Positions 8,731-16,908 of a stretch of DNA of 64,000 nucleotides are shown piece by piece. The notes beneath the pieces were generated by a model that was given only the letters and a program-made list of their open reading frames with translations, did no database searches and had not been told where the DNA came from. The number at the start of each line of letters is the position of its first letter. The first letter of the stretch is position 1. Location of the stretch: positions 37,180 to 101,179 of the forward strand of contig CACYQD010000010.1 of NCBI GenBank assembly GCA_902776475.1, read 5' to 3'. This stretch comes from an uncultured Prevotellaceae bacterium. Lineage in GTDB: Bacteria > Bacteroidota > Bacteroidia > Bacteroidales > Bacteroidaceae. The position numbers and the translations under genes are program-made.

Positions 8731-9978
8731 ATGAAAATTGATCAGTTCAACTTTGCCGGCAAGAAGGCAATCGTACGTGTGGACTTCAATGTCCCCCTGG
8801 ATGAAAATGGTAAGATCACCGATGACACCCGCATCCGCGGTGCTCTCCCCACCCTGAAGAAAATTCTGGCCGATGGCGGCGCACTCATCATCATGTCGCA
8901 CATGGGCAAACCCAAAGGAAAAGTCAATCCCAAGTTCTCTCTCGGCCAGATTGTGGATGCAGTGGCCGCTGCATTGGGCACAGAAGTGAAGTTTGCTCCT
9001 GACTGCGCCAAGGCCAAGGAAGCCGCTGACGCTCTGAAGGCAGGCGAGGTGCTGTTGCTCGAGAACCTCCGCTTCTATCCTGAGGAAGAAGGCAAGCCCG
9101 TCGGCATCGACAAGGAAGATCCCGCTTATGACGAAGCCAAGAAGGCTATGAAGGCCAGCCAGAAAGAATTTGCCAAGACACTCGCCAGCTATGCTGACTG
9201 CTATGTGATGGATGCCTTCGGCACCGCACACCGCAAGCATGCTTCCACCGCTGTGATCGACGAATTCTTCGACAAGGACCACAAGATGCTCGGTTACCTC
9301 ATGGAGAAAGAGGTGACTGCCGTCGACAATGTGCTGGGCAACATCAAGCGCCCGTTCACCGCCATCATGGGTGGTTCTAAGGTCTCCACGAAGATCGGTA
9401 TCATTGAGAACCTCCTGGGCAAGGTTGACAACCTGATCCTCTGCGGTGGTATGACTTATACTTTCGCCAAGGCTCAGGGTGGCCAGATCGGCAACTCCAT
9501 CTGTGAGGATGACAAGCTCGATGTCGCCCTTGACGTGATCAAGAAGGCCAAGGAGAACGGTGTGAACCTCGTTCTGGGCACAGACTGCATCGCTGCTGAC
9601 GCCTTTGCCAACGACGCCAACACCCAGGTATGTCCTTCCAATGCCATTCCCGAGGGTTGGGAAGGTCTGGACGCAGGTCCTGAGACCCGCAAGGCATTCG
9701 CCGAGGCCATCAAGGATGCCAAGACCATTCTCTGGAACGGTCCTGCCGGCGTGTTTGAGTTCGACAACTTCATCGGCGGTTCGAAAGCCATTGCCGACGC
9801 CATTGCTGAGGCTACAGCCAAGGGTGCTTTCTCTCTCATCGGCGGTGGTGACTCCGTGGCCTGCATCAACAAGTTTGGCATGGCCGACCAGGTGAGCTAC
9901 ATCTCCACTGGTGGCGGTGCTCTCCTTGAGGCTATCGAAGGCAAGGTGCTTCCCGGTGTTGCAGCCATTGAGGCATAA
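8731..9978 (+). CDS. pgk: Phosphoglycerate kinase
   Basis: This 415-residue enzyme transfers phosphate between 1,3-bisphosphoglycerate and ADP in glycolysis. The substrate-binding opening [14 protein letters not shown] (about residues 11-24), the [10 protein letters not shown] and SHMGKPKG segments, the [10 protein letters not shown] motif with the basic patch, the nucleotide-binding [12 protein letters not shown] and the terminal [14 protein letters not shown] loop are all present. The length is normal. It stands alone: its own promoter box is upstream, and a perfect 14-bp hairpin follows the stop and separates it from the convergent rubrerythrin gene. Codon use is strongly restricted (AAG, CTC, GAC), as expected of a highly expressed gene. 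Confidence 0.98.
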   Translation: MKIDQFNFAGKKAIVRVDFNVPLDENGKITDDTRIRGALPTLKKILADGGALIIMSHMGKPKGKVNPKFSLGQIVDAVAAALGTEVKFAPDCAKAKEAADALKAGEVLLLENLRFYPEEEGKPVGIDKEDPAYDEAKKAMKASQKEFAKTLASYADCYVMDAFGTAHRKHASTAVIDEFFDKDHKMLGYLMEKEVTAVDNVLGNIKRPFTAIMGGSKVSTKIGIIENLLGKVDNLILCGGMTYTFAKAQGGQIGNSICEDDKLDVALDVIKKAKENGVNLVLGTDCIAADAFANDANTQVCPSNAIPEGWEGLDAGPETRKAFAEAIKDAKTILWNGPAGVFEFDNFIGGSKAIADAIAEATAKGAFSLIGGGDSVACINKFGMADQVSYISTGGGALLEAIEGKVLPGVAAIEA

Positions 9979-10000
9979 GCAGAGACATCCCCTATACTAG

Positions 10001-10032
10001 CGAGGGCGTTCTTCGATGGAAGAACGCCCTCG
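10001..10032. terminator. Terminator between pgk and rubrerythrin
   Basis: Perfect 14-bp stem (10001-10014 with 10019-10032) and a four-base loop GATG, followed on the plus strand by TTGTTATT. It lies between convergent stops. Confidence 0.85.
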
Positions 10033-10050
10033 TTGTTATTGTGGGATTGC

Positions 10051-10608
10051 TTATTTCTTGAACAAGCGTTTGTAGAGGCCCTCGAAGCCTGCGCAGTGGC
10101 GAGCCTCGTCCTTGGCCATCTCATGCACGGTGTCGTGCGTGGCGTCCATATTGGCTTTCTTGGCATTGCGTGCGATGCGGAACTTGTCCTCGCAGGCACC
10201 GCGCTCAGCAGCGATGCGAGCCTCGAGATTGCTCTTCGTGTCGCCCAGCACGTCACCCAGCAGTTCAGCGAACTTGGCAGCATGCTCAGCCTCCTCGAAA
10301 GCATAGCGCTTGAAAGCCTCAGCCACCTCGGGATATCCCTCACGGTCGGCCTGACGGCTCATGGCCAGGTACATGCCCACCTCTCCGCACTCACCATTGA
10401 AATGGTTGAGCAGGTCTTTGATCATCTCCTCGTCGGCACCCTCCTTGCGGGCAGCGCCCAGTTCATGAACAGTAGCGAAAGGCTGATCCTCTCCCTCTAC
10501 GACCTCATTGAATTTTGATGCAGGAGCCTTGCAGATAGGACATCTCTCAGGTGGTTCTGTTCCCTCGTGGATATATCCACAAACGGTGCAAATAAATTTT
10601 TTCTTCAT
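10051..10608 (-). CDS. rbr: Rubrerythrin with N-terminal rubredoxin domain
   Basis: The protein has 185 residues from ATG 10608. An upstream extension to 10713 is rejected because it would read through the promoter at 10650-10680. The N-terminus is a rubredoxin-type iron site with Cys7, Cys10, Cys23 and Cys26 and the short spacing seen in rubrerythrins. A ferritin-like four-helix bundle follows, with di-iron ligands in [22 protein letters not shown] and [13 protein letters not shown]. Having rubredoxin first is the reverse of the classical order and is common in anaerobes. Rubrerythrins reduce hydrogen peroxide in the cytoplasm and protect strict anaerobes from oxygen. The gene is monocistronic and convergent with pgk. 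Confidence 0.95.
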   Translation of the reverse strand: MKKKFICTVCGYIHEGTEPPERCPICKAPASKFNEVVEGEDQPFATVHELGAARKEGADEEMIKDLLNHFNGECGEVGMYLAMSRQADREGYPEVAEAFKRYAFEEAEHAAKFAELLGDVLGDTKSNLEARIAAERGACEDKFRIARNAKKANMDATHDTVHEMAKDEARHCAGFEGLYKRLFKK

Positions 10609-10649
10609 AGTGTAAAGTGTATTAGTGATAAATAAAGGGTATGTTGCTG

Positions 10650-10680
10650 CAAATATATGAAAAGAATCCTCTCTTACCAA
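10650..10680 (-). promoter_or_regulatory. Promoter for rubrerythrin
   Basis: On the minus strand TTGG (10677-10680), 19 bases, then TATATTTG (10650-10657). The leader to ATG 10608 is about 35-40 bases. Confidence 0.65.
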
Positions 10681-10804
10681 ATTTTTTATGTGAAATTTCT
10701 TTATCATTGTCACAACGCCCCCAAATTGTCAATTAATGCCCGACATGATACATATCAAAAGGAAACGGAAACACCTCATCGGCGAAGCTATCCGTTTTAA
10801 TGTG

Positions 10805-10812
10805 TAAATTTG
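10805..10812 (+). promoter_or_regulatory. Promoter -7 box for the duplicated GH43 enzyme
   Basis: TAAATTTG fits TAnnTTTG. It overlaps the alternative TTG start at 10810, which rules that start out and supports ATG 10840. No clear -33 element is seen. Confidence 0.5.
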
Positions 10813-10839
10813 CACAAACAATCAACAAGCACAAAAAGT

Positions 10840-13581
10840 ATGAAACGCCAGATTACCCATCTCACCCCTCAGCGATGGCTGCCACTTATCCTGATGGCAC
10901 TCGCACTCACCTCAGTAAAAGCCCAGAACCCATTTGTTCAGACATGGTTCACAAGCGACCCTGCCCCCATGGTTCACGACGGCAAGATGTATGTTTATAC
11001 CGGCCATGATGAAGATGGCGCCGATTTCTTCTGGATGCAGGAGTGGCGCATCTATTCCACAGAGGACATGGTCAACTGGACCGACCATGGTTCACCACTG
11101 GCCCTGGAAAGTTTCTCCTGGGCCGACGACCGTGCATGGGCCAGTCAGTGCATCGAGCGTGACGGTCATTTCTTCTGGTATATCTGCGCCCATAGCAAAA
11201 TATCAAAGGGCATGGCCATCGGCGTGGCGGTCAGCGACTCACCGACCGGTCCTTTCCGCGATGCGCTGGGCAAGCCCCTTTTCGAGAACGGCAGCTGGGA
11301 CCATATCGACCCGACAGTGTTTATCGATGACGATGGTCAGGCCTGGTTGATGTGGGGCAATCCCCGTGTCTATTACCTGAAGCTCAACCGCGACATGATC
11401 TCCTACGAGGGCGAAGTGGGCATGTTGCCGATGACCGAGGAAGCCTTCGGCTCACCCGCCATGAACGAGCGGGAGAAAGGCAAGGACTACAAGGACAGCT
11501 ATGTGGAAGGTCCCTGGCTGACCAAGCGCAACGGCACTTATCAGTTGCTCTATGCCGCCGGAGGCGTACCGGAGCACATCTCCTACAGTACGGCCCCCTC
11601 CCCCACGGGTCCTTGGAAATACGCCGGTCAAGTGATGCCTTTGTCTGAAACCGGATCATTCACCAATCACTGCGGTGTGGCCGACTACAAGGGTCACAGC
11701 TATTTCTTCTACCATACCGGCAAGTTGCCTGGTGGAGGCGGTTTTGGAAGAAGCGTGGCCGTTGAGGAGTTCAAGTACAATCCCGACGGTTCAATCCCCA
11801 CCATTCTGCCTACCGACAAAGGAGTTGACCCCGTGGCCACCTTCAATCCCTACCGGCATGTAGAGGCAGAGACGATGGCCTTCTCCAAAGGAGTGAAAAC
11901 CGAGCAGAATGCAGAGTCCGGCGTCTTTGTCTCTGACATCCATAATGGCGACTACATCAAACTGCAAGCCGTGGACTTCGGCAACCGCATCCCACGCACA
12001 TTCACAGCCCGTGTGGCCAGTGCCCTTCGTGGAGGAGCCATCGAACTGCATATAGACAGTGTGGCCGGAAAGCGTCTGGTCAAGTTGGATGTTCCCGGAA
12101 CCGGCGGATGGGAGCAATGGACCACCCTGACAGCCGACCTGACCGCCTACGCCACGGGAGTCCACGACCTCTACCTCGTCTTCACGGGCAGGAAAGGACC
12201 GAAGCTCTTCAACTTCGACTGGTGGGAGATGCGTGGCATGGAACAGTGCAACATGCCTCTTTTCCAGACAAAATACACAGCCGACCCCTCACCGCTCTTG
12301 GTGGGCGACACGCTGTTCCTCTACACCTCTCATGACGCCTCACCCGAAGACATCCCCGACCTCAACGAGAAGAATTCCGCCGGATTCTTCATGTATGACT
12401 GGCTGTTGTGGTCCACGACCGACATGGTCAACTGGACTGAGCACGGCGCAGTGGCCTCGCTGAAGGACTTCTCCTGGCGCAGCCGTGAAAACGGAGCCTG
12501 GGCCATCCAGTGTGTGGAGCGCAACGGCAAGTATTACCTCTATGCGCCGCTTCATGGACACGGCATCGGTGTCCTCGTGGCCGATTCCCCCTATGGTCCC
12601 TTCAAAGACCCCCTCGGCAAGCCCTTGGTATGGCAGAAAGAGCACTGGGACGACATTGACCCCACGGTGTTCACCGACGAGGACGGTCAGGCCTATATGT
12701 ACTGGGGTAACCCCAACACCTACTATGTGAAGCTCAACGATGACATGATCTCACTGAAAGGTGACATCGTCAAACTCGACTACCACATCGATCATTATCA
12801 GGAAGGTCCTTGGTTCTACAAGCGCAACGGCAAGTATTACCTGAGTTACGCCACCACCTGCTGCCCTGAGGCCCTCGGCTACGCCATGAGCGACAGTCCC
12901 ACCGGGCCCTGGACCAGCAAAGGCTATATCATGCGGCCCACACAGCGCGACCGCGGCAATCATCCTGGCATCGTCGACTACAAAGGCCACTCCTATATCT
13001 TCGGACAGAACTATGACCTCATGCACCTCGACACCTTCGTGCACCATGAGCGCCGCTCGGTATCAGCCACCGAAATCAACTATCTGCCTGACGGCACCAT
13101 CGCCGAAGTGCCCTACTGGCTTGACCAAGACCCGATCGGACAACTGCAGACGCTCAACCCCTACCAGCGTGTGGAGGCAGAGACCATGGCATGGGGCAAA
13201 GGCTTGAAATCAGCCAAAATGGGCATTCCCAACACAGGAGTCGTGGCCGACATGCCCTTCTCCACCGGTCGTTGCAACATGTATGTGACCGACATCAACA
13301 ATGGTGAGTACATCCGTCTGCGCGGTGTGGACTTCGGCACCAAAGGAGCCCGTCAATACCAGATTTCGGCAGCCGCTGAAGGGTCCTGCGTGGTAACGCT
13401 CCGCCTGGATTCCGTCGACGGTCCAGTCATCGGCACTGTCAACATCTCCCGGACGGGCAGTTTGGAAAAATACCGTCAGTTCACCACCAAGGTCAAAAAC
13501 GCCAATGGTGTGCACGATCTGTACATCTGCTTCACCCGTTCCAACGGTGATGTCCGCCTCGACTACTGGTCATTCAAATAA
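10840..13581 (+). CDS. Secreted two-catalytic-domain glycoside hydrolase, GH43-CBM6-GH43-CBM6
   Basis: A 913-residue protein with a signal peptide ending ...TSVKAQ near residue 29. It is an internal tandem duplication. The first five-blade GH43 domain has the catalytic triad Asp40 (SDPAPM), Asp157 (DPTVFI) and Glu223 (EGPWLT). A CBM6-like domain (VEAETMAFSKG, about 340-465) follows. The second GH43 domain has Asp482 (ADPSPL), Asp607 (DPTVFT) and Glu655 (EGPWFY), and a second CBM6-like domain (VEAETMAWGKG, about 765-910) ends the protein. Both triads are intact, so both halves should be active. GH43 enzymes are inverting arabinofuranosidases, xylosidases or arabinanases; the exact bond cannot be read here. 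It stands alone behind its own promoter box and is convergent with mutY. It probably acts in the periplasm or outside the cell on arabinoxylan or arabinan. Confidence 0.9.
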   Translation: MKRQITHLTPQRWLPLILMALALTSVKAQNPFVQTWFTSDPAPMVHDGKMYVYTGHDEDGADFFWMQEWRIYSTEDMVNWTDHGSPLALESFSWADDRAWASQCIERDGHFFWYICAHSKISKGMAIGVAVSDSPTGPFRDALGKPLFENGSWDHIDPTVFIDDDGQAWLMWGNPRVYYLKLNRDMISYEGEVGMLPMTEEAFGSPAMNEREKGKDYKDSYVEGPWLTKRNGTYQLLYAAGGVPEHISYSTAPSPTGPWKYAGQVMPLSETGSFTNHCGVADYKGHSYFFYHTGKLPGGGGFGRSVAVEEFKYNPDGSIPTILPTDKGVDPVATFNPYRHVEAETMAFSKGVKTEQNAESGVFVSDIHNGDYIKLQAVDFGNRIPRTFTARVASALRGGAIELHIDSVAGKRLVKLDVPGTGGWEQWTTLTADLTAYATGVHDLYLVFTGRKGPKLFNFDWWEMRGMEQCNMPLFQTKYTADPSPLLVGDTLFLYTSHDASPEDIPDLNEKNSAGFFMYDWLLWSTTDMVNWTEHGAVASLKDFSWRSRENGAWAIQCVERNGKYYLYAPLHGHGIGVLVADSPYGPFKDPLGKPLVWQKEHWDDIDPTVFTDEDGQAYMYWGNPNTYYVKLNDDMISLKGDIVKLDYHIDHYQEGPWFYKRNGKYYLSYATTCCPEALGYAMSDSPTGPWTSKGYIMRPTQRDRGNHPGIVDYKGHSYIFGQNYDLMHLDTFVHHERRSVSATEINYLPDGTIAEVPYWLDQDPIGQLQTLNPYQRVEAETMAWGKGLKSAKMGIPNTGVVADMPFSTGRCNMYVTDINNGEYIRLRGVDFGTKGARQYQISAAAEGSCVVTLRLDSVDGPVIGTVNISRTGSLEKYRQFTTKVKNANGVHDLYICFTRSNGDVRLDYWSFK

Positions 13582-13602
13582 TAAAAAGGAGCAGGAAGAG
13601 CA

Positions 13603-14616
13603 TTACCCGTCGAGAGACTGCAACAGGATCTCGACGAGTCTTGGAACAGCATATTTCTGGATGTCAGCCTCTTTCACCCAGACATAGCCTTCAGGCAGAG
13701 ACGGCCGTTCCTCCGTCTCCCACAAATAAAAATCCGCCAGGATGACCCGATGGGTGAGCACATGCTTCACGTCTTGGCGCAGCAAAGTCAGCCGGCCCGT
13801 TTTGGGCTGGCTGTCGTTTTCTTCCAGATACGGTTCCCAAAGTCCCTGCCAGATATCCCCTGCGCCCCGTCGGCGTATGGCAGTGAATCCCTGGCATCTG
13901 AGGTAGAAATAAGTCATCCTACGCTGTTGCACACGGAGCGTCTTGTTCTTCACCGGCAACCGTTCCGTTTTTCCCTCATGCAAGGCCACGCACGACTCTT
14001 GCAGCGGACAGGTCAGGCACTGCGGTGACTTAGGAGTACATTGGATGGCACCGAAATCCATCATCGCCTGATTGAAGCGCGAGGCTTCCCCCTTGGGCAA
14101 CAGAGACTGCGCCAATTCGGAAAACAGTTTTTTCCCCTCCGTGGTGTTGATGGGCGTATCTATGCCGAAATACCGGCTGAGCACCCGATAGACATTACCA
14201 TCCACCACGGCGACATGGCATCCAAAAGCGATGCTGCCGATGGCTGCCGCCGTATAATCCCCCACGCCCTTGAGCGACTTGATCTCCTCCACAGTACGGG
14301 GAAAGCCACCCCTTGACACGATGTCGCGAGCTGCATGATGCAAGTTTCTTGCCCTGGAGTAATAACCCAGTCCCTGCCATTCACGCAGCACCTCGTCCTC
14401 GGTGGCCGCAGCCAAGTCCTGCACCGTGGGCCATCGCCGGATGAACCTTTCCCAATACGCCTGTCCCTGTTGGATACGCGTCTGTTGGAGGATCACCTCC
14501 GAGAGCCAGATGGCGTAGGGGTCATCGGTATGGCGCCAAGGCAGGTCGCGCCCATGCACGTCATACCAACGCAGCAAGCAGTTGGCGAATGGATGTGAGT
14601 TGTCTGTCGATGTCAT
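13603..14616 (-). CDS. mutY: A/G-specific adenine glycosylase MutY
   Basis: This 337-residue base-excision-repair enzyme removes adenine mispaired with 8-oxoguanine. The catalytic Glu40 is in SEVILQQT, the helix-hairpin-helix is LKGVGDYTAAAIGSIAFG, and the catalytic Asp139 is in VVDGN. The [4Fe-4S] cluster ligands Cys193, Cys200, Cys203 and Cys209 have the canonical C-x6-C-x2-C-x5-C spacing. The C-terminal NUDIX-like 8-oxoG-sensing domain begins near residue 228 (RMTYFYLRCQGF) and includes WQGLWEPY. The stop is only 21 bases from the GH43 stop on the other strand, and no separate terminator is visible there. The start at ATG 14616 opens the expected N-terminal helix. Confidence 0.97.
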   Translation of the reverse strand: MTSTDNSHPFANCLLRWYDVHGRDLPWRHTDDPYAIWLSEVILQQTRIQQGQAYWERFIRRWPTVQDLAAATEDEVLREWQGLGYYSRARNLHHAARDIVSRGGFPRTVEEIKSLKGVGDYTAAAIGSIAFGCHVAVVDGNVYRVLSRYFGIDTPINTTEGKKLFSELAQSLLPKGEASRFNQAMMDFGAIQCTPKSPQCLTCPLQESCVALHEGKTERLPVKNKTLRVQQRRMTYFYLRCQGFTAIRRRGAGDIWQGLWEPYLEENDSQPKTGRLTLLRQDVKHVLTHRVILADFYLWETEERPSLPEGYVWVKEADIQKYAVPRLVEILLQSLDG

Positions 14617-14654
14617 GTTTCAGCCAGGATGGGACAGAGCCCAATAACTTCATG

Positions 14655-14687
14655 CAAAGTTAGTCAAACCATCCGATATACGGCAAA
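14655..14687 (-). promoter_or_regulatory. Promoter for mutY
   Basis: On the minus strand TTTG (14684-14687), 21 bases, then TAACTTTG (14655-14662), about 35 bases before the start codon. Confidence 0.6.
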
Positions 14688-14773
14688 GAAAGCGTATAAA
14701 ACATGAAAAAGGGAGTCAAATCATCATAAAAAGAAGGTATGAAACGGATTTTAAATCATCTGGCACATTCCCT

Positions 14774-14805
14774 ATTGGCCACGTTCCGGTTTTTGAGTAT
14801 TTTTG
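14774..14805 (+). promoter_or_regulatory. Promoter for the CotH-like gene
   Basis: ATTG (14774-14777), 20 bases, then TATTTTTG (14798-14805). The leader is about 45 bases. The rest of 14617-14857 holds only this and the mutY promoter. Confidence 0.6.
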
Positions 14806-14857
14806 CAACCAGAAAACGGATGACAACCCAAAGACAACCTGTATTTAAAATAACAAC

Positions 14858-16543
14858 ATGAAAACCTTAACCTCATTCTTCACCCATTCAATGGAAATGG
14901 GAAAAGCACTTATGCCATTCATCCTGCTGTTGGCTGGCGGTCTTCCAACACAGGCAGACAACGTGACCTTCACCAGCAGCAACCTGCCTATCGTCATCAT
15001 CCAGACGCAGTCGGCCATCAATGCCGACAGCAAAGTGATGGGCACCATGAAGATCATCAACAACGGCGAAGGGCAAATCAACCACATCACCGACACCCCG
15101 AACGATTATAACGGATATGTCGGTGTGAAGTGGCGCGGTGAGAGCTCGCTCAGTTTCAATCAGAAGAAATACACCATTGAGACCTGGGACGTGCAGGGCA
15201 ACGACACAGCCGTCTCTCTCCTGGGGATGCCAGAAGAAGCCGACTGGGTGTTGCTGGCGCCTTACAATGATGTCTCGATGGTCAGGGATGTCTTTGCCTA
15301 TTACACCTGGAACCAGATGGGCCACTGGGGACCGCGCACCCAGATGTGCGAAGCCGTTGTCAACAATGAATATATGGGCGTCTATGCCCTCTGCGAGAGC
15401 ATCAAACGCGACAAAAACCGAGTGGACATCAACAAGTTGAAGCCCGAGGACATCCATGGCCGCGACGTGACAGGCGGCTACATCGTGCGCATTGATGCCA
15501 TCGATGAGGGTGACGAGACTTTCCAGTCGAAAGTCAACGGCATCCAGAAGCAATGGGGATGGGGAGGCCAGCAGACCCAAGAGGCGCCCGTGACCTGGAC
15601 CATCTACTATCCCAAAAAGAAGGACTTGCAGGCAGAGCAGCGCGCCTACATACAGAGTTATGTCGATACGGTGGAGCTTACCATTCAAGCCGACAATTTC
15701 ACCGACCCCGTGGAAGGATATGCGAAATACATCGACATGGCCTCATTCGTGGATTACTTCATCCACACCGAACTGAGCCTCAATGCCGACGGATTCAAAC
15801 GAAGTGCCTATTATTATAAGGATAAAGACAAGAAAGACGGCACACGCGGCAAGCTGTTCGCCGGTCCGGTATGGGATTTCAACCTGGCCTATGGCAACTG
15901 CAACTTCTGCAATGCCAACAATATAAACGCCTGGGTATATGAGGGGTGCGAGACCAATCCCACCCCTGTCATGTGGCGCCGGTTGTTGGAAGATCCCACG
16001 TTCCGCAACGCCGTGAAATGCCGTTGGCTGGAGTTGCGCCAGACCATCTTCAGCGAAGAGGCCATCGACCAGTTTCTCGACTCCTACGCCCTTCTGCTGG
16101 ATGAGGCGAAAGACCGTCAGTTGAAGAAATACAAAGAGATCCTCAAGAGCAACAATCCCTGGGACTGGGGACCGACAAGTTTCTTTGCAGCCTACCGTGT
16201 GTCATCCTATGCGGAGGAGATTTCCATTGTCAAGAACTGGTTCCGCCAGCGGCTTGCCTTCCTCGACCAGCATCTGCCCGGAGAGTGCGACGGCAGCAAG
16301 ATACAGTCATTGCAGTTCCCGGAGATAGACTTCCGCTATAACTCCCATGCCGCCACCATCCACTCCCCCATTCCACTCACCCGCATCGATGTGGTCAATG
16401 CCATCGGTTCCTGTCTGTACAGCAAGCCTTTGTCCTGCGAACAGAAGGCCAGCATCAACCTCGACAGTCTTGGACGAGGTTTCCTCGTCTTTGTCTGTTA
16501 CACCGCCGATGGTGGGATGATTTCCCGCAGCCTTGTCAGGTAA
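14858..16543 (+). CDS. Secreted CotH-like (spore-coat kinase fold) protein
   Basis: A 561-residue protein with an N-terminal signal (hydrophobic stretch ALMPFILLLAGGLPTQA). The CotH family core is clear: GVKWRGESSLSFNQKKYTIE (Arg/Lys of the nucleotide site), then DWVLLAPYNDVSMVRDVFAY, the GVYALCESIKRDKNRVDI motif and the acidic FAGPVWDFNLAYGN motif (DFN). CotH proteins are atypical kinases, and bacterial relatives are often found beside glycan-degrading enzymes; whether this one phosphorylates a protein or binds a surface glycan is not known. The last ~90 residues form a small beta domain ending in GMISRSLVR, resembling the sorting-like tails of secreted Bacteroidetes proteins. The gene sits between GH43 genes, which suggests a role in extracellular polysaccharide use. 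Confidence 0.85.
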   Translation: MKTLTSFFTHSMEMGKALMPFILLLAGGLPTQADNVTFTSSNLPIVIIQTQSAINADSKVMGTMKIINNGEGQINHITDTPNDYNGYVGVKWRGESSLSFNQKKYTIETWDVQGNDTAVSLLGMPEEADWVLLAPYNDVSMVRDVFAYYTWNQMGHWGPRTQMCEAVVNNEYMGVYALCESIKRDKNRVDINKLKPEDIHGRDVTGGYIVRIDAIDEGDETFQSKVNGIQKQWGWGGQQTQEAPVTWTIYYPKKKDLQAEQRAYIQSYVDTVELTIQADNFTDPVEGYAKYIDMASFVDYFIHTELSLNADGFKRSAYYYKDKDKKDGTRGKLFAGPVWDFNLAYGNCNFCNANNINAWVYEGCETNPTPVMWRRLLEDPTFRNAVKCRWLELRQTIFSEEAIDQFLDSYALLLDEAKDRQLKKYKEILKSNNPWDWGPTSFFAAYRVSSYAEEISIVKNWFRQRLAFLDQHLPGECDGSKIQSLQFPEIDFRYNSHAATIHSPIPLTRIDVVNAIGSCLYSKPLSCEQKASINLDSLGRGFLVFVCYTADGGMISRSLVR

Positions 16544-16908
16544 TTTGTGCGCATCAGTCGCATAGGCGTAATGCCGTTTTTGTATTCAAGCGGATATCGC
16601 AAATAGTTCGCTCCGACGGATTCATCCCCCTCACCCGCCCCGACGGATTCATCCCCTCACCCATCCTCTCCCTCAAGGGAGAGGGGCTGGTTTCCTTAGT
16701 GCGACAGGAGGGTTTCTTTGCGGCAGGAGAGGTTCCCATTTGTATCATTCGGACACATCAAAGGGAGACGGTTCGTTTCCTTTGGTGGAGGTGCATATGC
16801 AGCCTTATGTTACACTATCAATATTATCTGTTTCAAAAATGGGACAGATTGTAAGGGAAATTGGCTATTTTTGCAGAGAATTCGAATTTATTTTGCAAAA
16901 CTTAACCG
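16544..16908. other. Intergenic region with GC palindrome and 22-bp direct repeat
   Basis: No gene is seen in these 365 bases. A 22-base segment beginning CGACGGATTCATCCCC occurs at 16614 and again at 16641. It is followed by a perfect 9-bp palindrome CCTCTCCCT/AGGGAGAGG (16665-16673 with 16676-16684), related to the palindromes at 4987 and 5031. The 3' end carries the promoter box of the next gene. Confidence 0.75.
16866..16873 (+). promoter_or_regulatory. Promoter -7 box for the GH43 pair
   Basis: TATTTTTG fits TAnnTTTG and lies 35 bases before ATG 16909. No convincing -33 element is present at the usual spacing. Confidence 0.45.

Noticed and set aside
10609-10713. Extended N-terminus for rubrerythrin
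   Set aside because: The extra 35 codons overlap a good promoter and have no similarity to the rubredoxin-first family start.
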